Source of the DNA: Pantoea dispersa
Lineage (GTDB): Bacteria; Pseudomonadota; Gammaproteobacteria; Enterobacterales; Enterobacteriaceae
Direction of reading: 5' to 3'
NCBI RefSeq assembly: GCF_014155765.1
Contig: NZ_SCKT01000002.1
Span: forward strand, 156,427-220,426
DNA length: 64,000 nt
The translations under genes and the position numbers were made by a program. Every line of letters starts with the position of its first letter. Position 1 is the stretch's first letter. Shown one piece after another: positions 1 through 10,555 of this stretch. The notes beneath the pieces are model-generated. The model worked only from the letters and a program-made list of their open reading frames with translations, was not told the DNA's origin and ran no database searches.

Positions 1-3000
1 TTTTATCCGCGTCAGCCTGGCTGGCTATCACCGCACCATTGAGCTGGGTGTGACTGCCAACGTTAATATCAAACCCGCCCTGACCGGCATAAATGCCGCT
101 TTGCTCCAGCACACTGTCGTAATTGCTGTGCATTTTATCCTGGCTGGCGTTGATATAACCGGAACCGGTCATTGAGCCAAAAGTGAAACTGCCGCCGGCT
201 CCAAAACTGATCTGCTTCGAATCATAGTTATCGCTATCCTGCAGACTAGTAATAGACAGGTTGCGACCAATGTCAGCAGTCACGCTGTTACCGTTAACCA
301 GCGCGCCAGTCAAAGTGGTGTCACGACCGCTACTGATGTCGACAACACCGCCGCTGTCGAGGGTGGTTTCGCTCCAGACGGTGCCATTCCCCTTTTCATG
401 GCCTTTCGCCCCGTTAACGCTGGCGAAAATACTCAGTCCTGCGCTGCCACTGCCCACGCCGAAACTTAGCCCGATACCGCCACCGCTGCTGCTGTTTTTA
501 CCGCTGGTTTGTTGCGTACTTGCCGCGCCCGTCAGGTTGATGTCGTTCGCTGCGTGCAGTGACGTATCACCACCAGCCTTGAGCTGGCTACCGGCAATCA
601 GCAAATCACCGCTGCTGGCACTAGTGCCTTTACCAGTGGCATCAATACTGAGGTTTCTCCCGGCATTCAGCGTAGAACCGCTGACGGCGTCGGACTCCTG
701 ATGCTGCTGAGATTTTGATTTTTGAGTGGTCAGCGAAATACTGATGCCAACGCCATTGTTAGGATCGCCATTGGCCTGCGCAAGCTGGCTGGCCTGGTTC
801 GCCTGAACACCGGAAAGCACCGCTTTGGTTGCCTGTAATGCGGCCAGACGCCCATCGCTCTCTTTTTTGGCGGACTGTGCAGCAGAGACCGCACTGTTAA
901 CTGCCTCGGCTACTGCGCCTGAAAGCGCCAGCGTCAGTCCACTGGTGCGCTGCTCAAAACGTTCGTCGCGCGTACGTACATCGTGGCCGGGCGTGATTGC
1001 TACGCTGTCACCTTTCAGGGCCATGTTGCCGCCGGCAATCAAATCAGCCCCCTGCACCTGCAACTGCTGGCCTGCGGTGATTGAAACGTTCCCGCCGGTG
1101 CTGCCAACGGTACTGACACTCTGGCTTTGCGTCGTGCCTTTTTCCTTCAGATCGTGCAGCGACTTACTGCTGCCGATGCTGATACCCAGCCCACCGGTTC
1201 CCATCAGGCCACTTTTTTTCGTCTCGGAAAAACGCCAGCTCGACTCCGTGTTGGTAGCGGCAGAGATCCCGACATTGTTACCGGCGCTGAGCGCCACGTT
1301 ATCATCACCCGCGACCTGCGATCCTTTTACCAGCAGATCGTGACCCGCGCTTACGGAGATATTGTTGCCACTGAGCAACGTGCCTTTTTCGTGCGTAGCG
1401 CTGTCTTCCTGAATGGTGTGGGTGGTCTTCTTGCTGAACAGACCTTTTTTGGTTTTCGTCTCTTCGCGATAGTTATAATCGCTTTCGGTGGCCGTGGTGA
1501 GGTTAATATCATGCCCGGCTCGCGCGGCGATATACTGTTTTGCCGTAATCTCACTGGCTGCGCTGTTGATGTCATTCCCTGCGGCCAGCACGATATTACC
1601 GCCACTGCTGATTTCGCTGCCGGTTTGACGAACCTGCTCGTTGATCGTCACTTTTTTGCCGCCCCGGCTCTCGCTGTATACGCGACTCTGCTGGGCATTC
1701 AGGTTCAGATCGCGCCCTGCGCTCAGGGAGGCGTTTAAATCGGCCATCAGCTGCGCTGCCTGCGAGTTAATATCGCGACCGGCGCTCAACGCTAAATTTC
1801 CGCTGCTCTGGATGGTACTGCGCGTAGCGTTAATGCTGTCGTTTTTGCTATTGCCCTGCGTCTGATGGCTACTGTTATCCAGCGTATTCAGATTGATATC
1901 ATTTGCGGCGGCCAGCGTCGTATCGCCTTTTGACACCAGTGTGCTGCCGCTCAGATTCAGGTCGTGACCGGCACGCGCGGTGAGATCGCCACCCGCACTT
2001 ACGCTACCGTCCTGGCTGCTGGTCACCACCGCGCTGCCATTTTTATTAAGGCGATCGGTATGGAGCGCATTGGCGGCGATATTGATATCGCCCCGCGTAC
2101 CCAACTGTAAATCACCGCCAGCAGCGAGCGTCGCGCCCGTGTTATTGATGTTGCCACCCGCGCTGAGGCTGGCATTTTTGCTGGCTGAGATATTGGCCAC
2201 ATCCCCTAACTGGGTATCACTGAAGCTTAACGCGGGCGCATTTTTGATGCCGTTAAGCGCCAGGCTGCTCCACTGCTGAGCCTGCGTAACGTTATTGATA
2301 TTTCCCGCCGCCGATGCGAGCGAAACGGTTTCGGCCGAAATCGATGCACCGATACTATTAATATCGCCAATCGCGTTCAGTTGCAGATCGCCGCCCGAAG
2401 CCAGTAAACCGGCGTGCAGGTTATTCAGTGTGCTATTGCTGTTGGCTGACAGCAGCGTCTCGGCTTTGATAGTACTACCGTCGTTATTGATCTGCCCGGC
2501 ATCCAGTTTCACCGCCTGACCAGCAATCACGCTACCTGCCGCGATCTCACTGTCGCCTGGCGCCAGATAGAGTTTCGGAGCCAGCACGGTTTGACCATTA
2601 ACCGTGGTTTTTTCCCACCACACAATACTCGTGGTCAGGGCCGCAACCTGTTCCGGCGAAAGGCTAACCCCCAGTTGCAGGCCCAGGCCCGCCTGTTGCC
2701 GGGCCGCGCTGTCCATCAGGTATTGCATCTGCTGCAGATCGGAGCCGGTACCCCCCACATAGCGATGCCCGGTCTGGCTCAATATGGCGTTACTTACGTA
2801 GCGGGTATCGAACGCGGCATCACCGAGGAATTTATAATCCTTATCGGGTGTAAGCTGCAGACGATTCAGCAGATAGGCAGAACCGAGGAATTTATCTTTG
2901 TCGGTATAGATTGCCGCCGTTTCGACTCGAGGGCTGCTGCTCAGCGCCGGTTGCGTTACCGCCTGAGCCGATTGTTGAACTGCCCCGGAAGTCGGGTTCC

Positions 3001-6000
3001 TGAGAAACGCATTGAGGCCATCAAACAGGCTGCCGTCGGTTTTACCGACCTCTGCCAGCTGTGGGTTAGTGGTAATCAGGTAGGGACTGGCAGGATCTTT
3101 ACTGGCGACAAACAGGCCGTTGTTACCGGCAGGCAGTGGATAATCAGTTAACGCCGCGCCCTGATTACCTATTTGCTGTAGCGCGCCTGTCAGCGCATCC
3201 TTCCACTGCGGAGACCCGACGGCGATAGTTTGCCCGGCGGCAAGCTGCTGGTTCTGCACGCCACCTACGGATTGCAGTGGCGCAGTTCCTGCGATACCCG
3301 GTTTGCTAATAGCATGCACCATGCTGCCAGCGTTAGCCACGGTATCCGTATTGCTCAGGTTATTCGTAAAACGGGCGCTGACGTTGCCGCCAGCCTGAAT
3401 CACGGCACGCAGACCTTCTCCCGTCTGGCTGGTTTCATAAACGGGTGCGCCCTGCAGGGTATAAACCACCTCGGAGCCCAGGCCACTCTCGTATTTCACA
3501 CCATGTGAATTCCCGTTACGTAAATCAGCAATGATCGAAGGTGCAGTATCTTCTTCGCCGTAAAGGTTAGTATCAATCCGTCCCGTATTAGGATTGCCAT
3601 ATTTGTAGACCAGATACTGGCTTTGAATACTGTTTTCCCAGGACTGATTATTCAGATTGTTGCCGGTGAGCACGATATCCTGACCGGCGAGTAAATTACT
3701 GGCTTGATTGTCGAGGGCATCGGCTGTCACTACCAGATTCCGGTTAGCAGCGATTCGACCTGCACCGCCAGTCGCGCTGGCCGTGACGGTGGTAGAACTT
3801 ACGAGAAACTTGCGAACCGCCGTACTAAGTTTCGGTGCCAGCGTGGTGTAAGGCCGGTATTCGGTGTGGCCGTTTCCTTTACCATTACTTCCCCCCGTCT
3901 GATAACCATGCATGCCGTGATAAACGCCGATCTCATCGTCATCAAGCTGAGCAAGCTTCACTTTCATGGTGGCTTGTCCCAATCCGGCGGGGGCATTCGT
4001 AGCGGACGCTGAAGTTACAGAGGTATTCATCCCCTCACGCTGATTCAGCAGATGCCCGGTACGGATGGTGATATCTCCGAGCGAGGTTTCAATATTGCCT
4101 GAGGTATTGATCACTTCATCGCTGGCGTTACCCGCCGCATCACGCTGCAGCCACAGGTTATTATTCGCCAGGATATCGCCACGATTATTTTGAATGCTGC
4201 TGGCCAGCAGTTGCATATTATTCCCGGCATACAGCAGCGCACGGTTTTCTATCCGGCTGCCTGCTGTCATCAGCAAATTCCCTGCTGTCCCGACGAAGCC
4301 ATAATTCACTAACTGGCCGCGACTGGTGAGACGCATATCCCCGCCAGCCTGGACGCTTCCGCTATCATTAAGCGTCATGTTGCTGGCATCGACGTTCAAC
4401 GCGCCGCTGCCGCTGCGTAGCTGACCATTATTGATGAAATTATTGCTGCTGAGTTGCAGACTGTTGCCCTGCAGCGTCCCCAGAACGGTGAGATCGCCTT
4501 GTGTACTGAGATTCAGCGCTTTACCCGCTGCCAGCGTGCCGCTCTGCGTGAACCCCGATCCCAGTTGCAGGGTCATATTGCCCAGCGCCAGCAGACTGCC
4601 GGCCGCATTCAGCACCGGCGTATTGAGGGTCAGATCGCCTGCGCTATAGAGTTTGCCGGTTGCCTGGTTATCAGCATTCTGTAAGGTCAGGGCCAGCGCA
4701 CGGCTGGCGAATACGCTACCGCTGTTGTGCAACACACCGCCGCGCACCTGTAAATTATCGCCCTGCAGCTGTCCCTGATTGGTCATCTGGCTGGCATTCA
4801 CCAGGCTATCACCCAGACCGGTAAAAGTCCCGCTGTTCACCAGGTTGTTACCACTGTAAGCCAGCCCCTGCGCCTGCACCAGGCCGCTATTCAGTACCGT
4901 CGGTGCCGACAGCGTCAATGGACCACCGGTAAGCAATCTGCCCGTGTTATTCAGGCTGTCGCTTAGCGTTATCGTCGTAATGCCATCGCCCTGAATCTGT
5001 CCCTGGTTCAGTAAAGATTGCGCGTTGAGTTGCAGAGCACCCTGGCTGCGCAGAACCCCGCCCTGATTCGCAATCGCCTGTTCAACGTTGCCATTCAGGT
5101 TCTGCTGGGCATACAGCTGACCACGGTTAGTCAGGTTGCCGCTGTTTATCACCAGATTTTTGGCTTCGATATCACCGGCACTATCAATCGAGCCCGCTTT
5201 CAGGGTGCTGGTTCCCGCGCTCAGCAAAGCAGCGCCTTTTAGCTGCTGCAACTGTCCGCTGAGGTTAGCCGTCAGCTCGTCTGTTGCTGTAGCACTTCCC
5301 TGATTAAGCAGCGAATTGCCCTGCAGCTGCAGATTTTTTGCCGACCATTTGCCTTCATTGTTCAGGCTCGCCGCCTGAATGGCCGCCAGGCCACTGGAAA
5401 CGATATTACCCTGCGCCAGCGTGTGCAGATTGCCGGTCGCCGTAAGGCTGGTGCGCGCTGCGGACTGGATGCTGCCATTGACATCAATCTGGCTGGCGCG
5501 GGCATCAATGCTGTTCGCCTGCCAGCTGCCCTGCTGGTTGATACGTTGCGCATTCACGTTCAACGCGCCCTGAGTCAGTAACCGGCCCGACTGGGCATCG
5601 GTCAGATCCTGCTGTAATTGCAACACCAGGGATTTTAAACCGATCAGATTGCCGCTGTTGCTTACACTGTCCGCCTGAATCGCCAGCGTATCGCCCTGCA
5701 TCTGACCCTGATTACGCAACTGCGCGCCTGTCAGCGAAAGTTGTTCACCACTCAACAGCTTGCCACTGTTATTAAGCTCGCGGCTTTGCAGCGTAGCGGC
5801 GCTGTCCGACAACAGGCTACCTGCGTTGTCCAGCGTCTGCTGCAACGCAACATCAAGCCCTTTGCTGCCAAGGGCGATACCGCTGTTATTCAGCGTATTG
5901 CCGCGCAGTTGCAACGAGCTGCCCTGCAAACGTCCGGCATTTTGTGTGCTGTCAGCGTCCACTTTCAGCGCACCGCCTGACAGAATTTGCCCGGATTGCA

Positions 6001-8878
6001 GGATATTAAGCGCATTACTCCGCAGCGTGACCGATTGATTGCCCTGCATCAGCCCACTGTTAGTCAGTTGTTCGGTATCAAGTTCGAGGGTTTGTCCACT
6101 GAGGTTACCTGCGTTACTCAGCGCGGAAGTGTTCAGCGTCAACGCATCTGAGGCCAGCAGTGAGCCCGCAGGCGCGTTATCGAGCGTGTTTTTCACGCTG
6201 ATATCCAGCGTTCGCGCAGAGGTTTGCCCCTGGTTGCGCCACGCATCACTGCGGATCGCCATCGCGCCCAGCGCGTTAAGAGTGCCCTGCTGCTGTAATG
6301 AGTCAGCGGTCAGATCCAGGCGATTATTGGCGCTCAGCGTGCCCGCATTATTGATAATGCCCGCGGCAATCGTCAGATCCTGCGCGCCGGTCTGCGCCCG
6401 GTTGTTGAGCGTACCCGCCTGCAAAGTCAGCTGCCCGGGTGTAAACCACTGGCCAGCCAGATCGGCCTGGTCGGCAACGTTGAGCGCGATGGCGCTTTTG
6501 GCCTGCGTGCGCGCATTGTCACCACTGCTTAACTGTTGCGAATTCAGTGTCAGCGCCTGGTCGGCGGAAAGCGTGCCGTTCAGCTCAATATTTTGCCCAT
6601 TGAGCTGAATATTTTGCGCACTGGTCTGTAACGAACCTGCGCGGGTCGTCAGTTTTTCAGTCTGGAAATCGAGGTTGTGCTTCGCGCTCAGCGTTCCACC
6701 GAGGTAAGCCTGGCTGGAGTGCACCCGCAGAGCGCCGTCTGTCAGGGTGTTACTGTCATCGCCAGCGGTAAACTGATCTACATTCAGCGTTAAGTCGCCC
6801 TGCGCGCCCAGCAGACCGTTGTTATCCAGATGGCCGACATCCAGCCGCTGCCCGGCGCCAGATTGTGCCGTACCGTTATTTGTTAATACGCGGCCAGAAA
6901 GCGTTTGCTGGCCGAGCGATTGCAGCAGACCCGCGTTGGTCAGATGATCAAAACTAAAGTGCGTATTACCATTCGCCGCCAGCGTACCGCTATTGACGAA
7001 GTCAGTTGCACTGAAAGCCAGGTCGCGTCCGGCAATCAGCGTGCCAGCCCACTGGCTTTGATCATTAACCTGTAATGCAATGTCATTACCGGCGGATAGC
7101 TTGCCCTCACTGAGTGCGTTGAGGCGGTCTGCACGTAAAGTGACATTGCCACCCGCACGGCTTTGTCCATCCAGCTGCTGCTGTGCGCTGGTCAGGCTAA
7201 GGTCCTGCTGAGCCGTGAGCATTCCGGTTTTGCTCAGGTGCAAGGCACCGCCGCTCAGCTGAACATTATCTCCGTCCAGCTGACCACCGATCGTAGCCTG
7301 CTGGCTGGCCGTCAGTGAGACGTCACCGTCACCGTGCAGTCTGCCTGTGCTGCCAAGCGTGAGGGTATCGCCGTTCAACATCAGGCTACCCCCGCTGGCA
7401 ATCTCGCCTTGCAGTATTTGCTGACGGGCGCTGAGATTGATGTTGCGCTGGCTGCTAAGCCGGGCGTCTGCTGCGGTTTGCAATGAGGTGCTGCTTAGCG
7501 TCAGGCCGTTTTTACCGCTTACAGAACCGTTCAGGGTGAAATCGCCACCCGCTAAATCCAGCTCGTCACCGGCGAGTAACGTCCCCGTTGCGCCATTCAG
7601 CGCCTGCTGCGTGGCACTGATATGCAGCGCACGCGAAGACCCGATCAATCCCTGATTGTCCAGCGATGCGGTGTTGAGCGTTTGCCCGCCTGCCGACTGT
7701 AAGCGTCCCTGGTTGCGTAAGGTATTTGCCGTAATAGTCTGGTTTTTCTGCGCCTGAATCAGGCCGTTATTCATCAGCGTCTGCGCCGTCACACTGATGT
7801 CACCGTTAGCTGCAACGGTGCTGTTTTGATCTGCCGTGACGTCGCTTGCCGCCAGGCGCAGATTGCCGCCGCTGGTCAGTTTATTGTTACGGAGCTGCAC
7901 ATTGCCCTGGCTGTTCAGCGTTACGTCACCGGTCGCCTGTTGCGTCCCCTGCAGCTGCATATCGCGGGCATTCGCGAGCAGCTTGCCGCTGGTGCTGGCA
8001 TTCCCCAGCGTCAGGGTGCCATTCGCGTTTAATGTGATATCACCCTGATTGGCTAGCAGGTTGCCGATGTTGACCCCGACGCCTTTGTCGCTCGACACCA
8101 GATGAATCCGGTTAGCGTACATGCCGCCAAGCGCACCGGTATCGACCGCCACTGACGGCACTGGCCCTTCTCCGGCGATTGGCGTAACCGAGCCGTCCTG
8201 CGCAACGCGGTTGGCACCCGCCGTGATAGCGAGATCGCTGGCATGAATATCCGCATTAATTTTAGTGGCGCGCGCAATGAGCGATACCGCATCAGCGCGG
8301 CTGCCATCCAGCCCTTTGCCCTCAACCGTCACGTCGCCTTTGGTGACTTCCAGCGCGGCGAGATTGCCGCTGGCATCCAGCTGCGGTTTTCCGGTGGTGA
8401 GCGTCACGTTGGGCGTATTAATGAAGCCACAGCCGTTACAGGTAATGCCGTAAGGGTTGGCCACGATCACATTCGCGGCTTTACCCGCGACTTCGGTATA
8501 GCCCTGCAACTGCGAACGATTAGCTCCCACCACTTCATTGATGATCGCCCGGGCTTCGTGCCCGGCCTGCAGGTTAGGGTTATTCTGGATCAGTCCGCCC
8601 AGTTGGGTCTGAGTAAGTTGCCCGCTGGCATTATTGAGAATCAGCCCCTGCTGCCCGACGTTGTACTGCTGGTACTGGTTATGGGAAACACCTGCCTGAT
8701 TCGGCGTGGCGATATTGACCACCGGCACGCCGTTACCCGCGGCATCCATGCGCGTGCCCGGCGTAACCGGGGTAATTTCCGCGGCCACAACCGGCAGCAG
8801 TGGCTGTACCGCCACCAGATAACAAATGAAGTAGCTCAGCGCGCGACGAAACAGGGAAACCGGTTGACGATCATCCAT
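1..8878 (-). CDS. TpsA filamentous haemagglutinin / HecA-CdiA-like exoprotein (C-terminus outside window)
   Basis: Very large secreted exoprotein of a two-partner secretion system, exported through the TpsB pore encoded just upstream. Reading leftward, about 2960 codons are open to the window edge. After a long charged signal region (double-Arg FRRALSYF, then a hydrophobic stretch ending near VVAAE) comes the TPS domain, with the ANRSQLQGYTEVAG stretch and NPYGITCNGCGF at about residues 143-154. This is the paired-Cys form of the conserved NPNGI region. The rest is low-complexity beta-helix repeat. Near the left edge it reads TQLNGAVIASQADADK, typical of the repeat just before the C-terminal part of HecA/CdiA proteins. 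I chose the ATG at 8878 because AGAGG lies 8 nt upstream; the ATG at 8884 is only 2 nt from it. Whether it is an adhesin or a contact-dependent toxin cannot be decided, because the C-terminal domain and any immunity gene lie outside. Confidence 0.9.
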   Translation of the reverse strand, partial: MDDRQPVSLFRRALSYFICYLVAVQPLLPVVAAEITPVTPGTRMDAAGNGVPVVNIATPNQAGVSHNQYQQYNVGQQGLILNNASGQLTQTQLGGLIQNNPNLQAGHEARAIINEVVGANRSQLQGYTEVAGKAANVIVANPYGITCNGCGFINTPNVTLTTGKPQLDASGNLAALEVTKGDVTVEGKGLDGSRADAVSLIARATKINADIHASDLAITAGANRVAQDGSVTPIAGEGPVPSVAVDTGALGGMYANRIHLVSSDKGVGVNIGNLLANQGDITLNANGTLTLGNASTSGKLLANARDMQLQGTQQATGDVTLNSQGNVQLRNNKLTSGGNLRLAASDVTADQNSTVAANGDISVTAQTLMNNGLIQAQKNQTITANTLRNQGRLQSAGGQTLNTASLDNQGLIGSSRALHISATQQALNGATGTLLAGDELDLAGGDFTLNGSVSGKNGLTLSSTSLQTAADARLSSQRNINLSARQQILQGEIASGGSLMLNGDTLTLGSTGRLHGDGDVSLTASQQATIGGQLDGDNVQLSGGALHLSKTGMLTAQQDLSLTSAQQQLDGQSRAGGNVTLRADRLNALSEGKLSAGNDIALQVNDQSQWAGTLIAGRDLAFSATDFVNSGTLAANGNTHFSFDHLTNAGLLQSLGQQTLSGRVLTNNGTAQSGAGQRLDVGHLDNNGLLGAQGDLTLNVDQFTAGDDSNTLTDGALRVHSSQAYLGGTLSAKHNLDFQTEKLTTRAGSLQTSAQNIQLNGQNIELNGTLSADQALTLNSQQLSSGDNARTQAKSAIALNVADQADLAGQWFTPGQLTLQAGTLNNRAQTGAQDLTIAAGIINNAGTLSANNRLDLTADSLQQQGTLNALGAMAIRSDAWRNQGQTSARTLDISVKNTLDNAPAGSLLASDALTLNTSALSNAGNLSGQTLELDTEQLTNSGLMQGNQSVTLRSNALNILQSGQILSGGALKVDADSTQNAGRLQGSSLQLRGNTLNNSGIALGSKGLDVALQQTLDNAGSLLSDSAATLQSRELNNSGKLLSGEQLSLTGAQLRNQGQMQGDTLAIQADSVSNSGNLIGLKSLVLQLQQDLTDAQSGRLLTQGALNVNAQRINQQGSWQANSIDARASQIDVNGSIQSAARTSLTATGNLHTLAQGNIVSSGLAAIQAASLNNEGKWSAKNLQLQGNSLLNQGSATATDELTANLSGQLQQLKGAALLSAGTSTLKAGSIDSAGDIEAKNLVINSGNLTNRGQLYAQQNLNGNVEQAIANQGGVLRSQGALQLNAQSLLNQGQIQGDGITTITLSDSLNNTGRLLTGGPLTLSAPTVLNSGLVQAQGLAYSGNNLVNSGTFTGLGDSLVNASQMTNQGQLQGDNLQVRGGVLHNSGSVFASRALALTLQNADNQATGKLYSAGDLTLNTPVLNAAGSLLALGNMTLQLGSGFTQSGTLAAGKALNLSTQGDLTVLGTLQGNSLQLSSNNFINNGQLRSGSGALNVDASNMTLNDSGSVQAGGDMRLTSRGQLVNYGFVGTAGNLLMTAGSRIENRALLYAGNNMQLLASSIQNNRGDILANNNLWLQRDAAGNASDEVINTSGNIETSLGDITIRTGHLLNQREGMNTSVTSASATNAPAGLGQATMKVKLAQLDDDEIGVYHGMHGYQTGGSNGKGNGHTEYRPYTTLAPKLSTAVRKFLVSSTTVTASATGGAGRIAANRNLVVTADALDNQASNLLAGQDIVLTGNNLNNQSWENSIQSQYLVYKYGNPNTGRIDTNLYGEEDTAPSIIADLRNGNSHGVKYESGLGSEVVYTLQGAPVYETSQTGEGLRAVIQAGGNVSARFTNNLSNTDTVANAGSMVHAISKPGIAGTAPLQSVGGVQNQQLAAGQTIAVGSPQWKDALTGALQQIGNQGAALTDYPLPAGNNGLFVASKDPASPYLITTNPQLAEVGKTDGSLFDGLNAFLRNPTSGAVQQSAQAVTQPALSSSPRVETAAIYTDKDKFLGSAYLLNRLQLTPDKDYKFLGDAAFDTRYVSNAILSQTGHRYVGGTGSDLQQMQYLMDSAARQQAGLGLQLGVSLSPEQVAALTTSIVWWEKTTVNGQTVLAPKLYLAPGDSEIAAGSVIAGQAVKLDAGQINNDGSTIKAETLLSANSNSTLNNLHAGLLASGGDLQLNAIGDINSIGASISAETVSLASAAGNINNVTQAQQWSSLALNGIKNAPALSFSDTQLGDVANISASKNASLSAGGNINNTGATLAAGGDLQLGTRGDINIAANALHTDRLNKNGSAVVTSSQDGSVSAGGDLTARAGHDLNLSGSTLVSKGDTTLAAANDINLNTLDNSSHQTQGNSKNDSINATRSTIQSSGNLALSAGRDINSQAAQLMADLNASLSAGRDLNLNAQQSRVYSESRGGKKVTINEQVRQTGSEISSGGNIVLAAGNDINSAASEITAKQYIAARAGHDINLTTATESDYNYREETKTKKGLFSKKTTHTIQEDSATHEKGTLLSGNNISVSAGHDLLVKGSQVAGDDNVALSAGNNVGISAATNTESSWRFSETKKSGLMGTGGLGISIGSSKSLHDLKEKGTTQSQSVSTVGSTGGNVSITAGQQLQVQGADLIAGGNMALKGDSVAITPGHDVRTRDERFEQRTSGLTLALSGAVAEAVNSAVSAAQSAKKESDGRLAALQATKAVLSGVQANQASQLAQANGDPNNGVGISISLTTQKSKSQQHQESDAVSGSTLNAGRNLSIDATGKGTSASSGDLLIAGSQLKAGGDTSLHAANDINLTGAASTQQTSGKNSSSGGGIGLSFGVGSGSAGLSIFASVNGAKGHEKGNGTVWSETTLDSGGVVDISSGRDTTLTGALVNGNSVTADIGRNLSITSLQDSDNYDSKQISFGAGGSFTFGSMTGSGYINASQDKMHSNYDSVLEQSGIYAGQGGFDINVGSHTQLNGAVIASQADADK

Positions 8879-8890
8879 AATCATTGCCTC

Positions 8891-10555
8891 TTAAAAAACC
8901 AGCCCGACCCGGGCATAAATGCTAACGTGATCCGGTTGCAGATAGCCGGGATAACTGAGCGGAAAACCGACCGTGTATTGGGTATAAAAGAAACGGCTGC
9001 GGGTGCTGATCCCCACGGCGCTGCCCCATATCGTGCCCACAGACTCGCTGTTCTGCGCATCGCTCTTCAGCCAGCCGCCGTCCACCGCCGCCAGGGCGCT
9101 GACGTCACCGACCAACGGCAAGGTGAACAGGGTGTAATCCAGTTCATTACGCAAATAGCCACCCGCGTCGCCTGACAGGTATTGTTCTTTGAAACCCCTG
9201 ACTGAGCTTTCGCCGCCGAGCGTCAGGCGTTCGCTGCCGTATAACCGATCCGGTGACCACTGGCCGTATACGCTGCTGAGCAACCATAACCTGTCCGAAA
9301 CCGGTCGCTGAAAGCTGCCGCTCAGGCTCCACTTGCGAAACTGCGCCCGCGGTAAGTCCCCGCTTTTGTCGGCATCACTCTCCGCATCAAACCACGGCAT
9401 ACCGCGGCTAAAGGTTGGGTTGAGCGTTGCCACGCCACCGAACACCTTTTGCGTATGGTTGAATCCGATCTGGGTACTGGTGATTTTGCGACTGCTACTC
9501 TGCAACAGGGTATTGTTGAGATAGTTGTGACTGGTGTAGTGGTTCAGGCCGAGCTGCAAACTGGTCTTGATTTCACCGTTGCGAAACAGCACCCATGAAC
9601 CATTCAGGCGATGCGCAATATTGTCGCCGTTACTCAGCCAGGTGAAACCATTGTTATCAAAATGACTGTGATAACTGCTCCAGCTATAGCTGTAGTCGAG
9701 CAGGCCGTAGCCATACGGCACGCTGACACCCGCCTGCACATTCTGCGCGTCACGCCACTCGCTGAATGGGCTGCTGCGACCGCCGCTGATAAACCAGCGA
9801 TCCGCCAGCCCTAACAGGTTGTTGCCGGTCAGCGATGCGGTTAACTGACCGACACCGGTGCTTTTTTGTCCGCTATTATCAAATCCCAGCGCGGCGCTGA
9901 GCGGAAATTCTGCCGCTGTCGTCAGGTTCACCACTGAATAACCGGGCTGCGGCGCAGGCTGAATTTCAATCTGTACCGGGGTGCGGCGCAGGCGATTAAT
10001 TTGCTCCATACCCTGCTCAATATCGCGCAGGTTAAGTATTTTTCCTTCAATATGAGGAAAAACCATCTTTAACATCGCCGGCTGCGCCCCGTCGAGGCGA
10101 ATAGCGAATAGTTTTCCTTCCAGCACCGGAATAATTAACTGCCCATGCGACAGATCCTGTTCGGCTAAAAACGCCCGGCTGGTAATGTAACCACGTTGCA
10201 TATACCAGTCAGAGACCGCATGTACCAGCGCATTAATTTCACTCAAATTCAGACAGCGATTGATATAAGGTGCCGTCAGCGCCTGTTGCTGACGATCGGA
10301 TATCAGCGTGACGTGCTGCAGACGGATATGCTGGATCGGAAAACAGGGGCCGGGGCCCGCCGGGGAGGCGTCCGGCGCATTCAGCGGTGCCACAGCATGC
10401 CATAGTGCATCGCGCTGCTGCTGATCCTGTTCCAGTCGCTGCTGTTGTTGGTTTTGCAGATAATCGCGGTCGCCAGGTGTCAAAGGGGCAGCGATAATCT
10501 GGCCTGACGCTATAATAATAGACAGCGCCAGCAATATCCTTATTTTTGCCATCAT
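8891..10555 (-). CDS. TpsB outer-membrane transporter (ShlB/FhaC/HecB family)
   Basis: Omp85-superfamily pore that recognises the TPS domain of its partner and secretes it across the outer membrane. The product is about 554 aa, the usual size. Signal peptide MMAKIRILLALSIIIASG...AA is cleaved before APLTPGDRD. A Gln-rich linker (NQQQQRLEQDQQQ) and PCFPIQHIRLQHVTL begin the POTRA domains. The C-terminal half alternates short amphipathic strands and contains the conserved SSVRGF, then ends VSIYARVGLVF with terminal Phe, as outer-membrane barrels do. An upstream GTG at 10615 would add 20 residues before the signal peptide, so I start at the ATG at 10555 (a second ATG follows at 10552). It precedes tpsA by only 12 bp on the same strand, so the two form one operon. 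Confidence 0.92.
   Translation of the reverse strand: MMAKIRILLALSIIIASGQIIAAPLTPGDRDYLQNQQQQRLEQDQQQRDALWHAVAPLNAPDASPAGPGPCFPIQHIRLQHVTLISDRQQQALTAPYINRCLNLSEINALVHAVSDWYMQRGYITSRAFLAEQDLSHGQLIIPVLEGKLFAIRLDGAQPAMLKMVFPHIEGKILNLRDIEQGMEQINRLRRTPVQIEIQPAPQPGYSVVNLTTAAEFPLSAALGFDNSGQKSTGVGQLTASLTGNNLLGLADRWFISGGRSSPFSEWRDAQNVQAGVSVPYGYGLLDYSYSWSSYHSHFDNNGFTWLSNGDNIAHRLNGSWVLFRNGEIKTSLQLGLNHYTSHNYLNNTLLQSSSRKITSTQIGFNHTQKVFGGVATLNPTFSRGMPWFDAESDADKSGDLPRAQFRKWSLSGSFQRPVSDRLWLLSSVYGQWSPDRLYGSERLTLGGESSVRGFKEQYLSGDAGGYLRNELDYTLFTLPLVGDVSALAAVDGGWLKSDAQNSESVGTIWGSAVGISTRSRFFYTQYTVGFPLSYPGYLQPDHVSIYARVGLVF

Noticed and set aside
261-8453. Many plus-strand open frames of 60-310 codons across 0-9.2 kb
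   Set aside because: They lie antisense to the tpsA/tpsB coding frame, lack ribosome-binding sites and have skewed composition (Leu/Ser/Pro- or Gln/Arg/His-rich) typical of shadow frames in G+C-rich repetitive genes.
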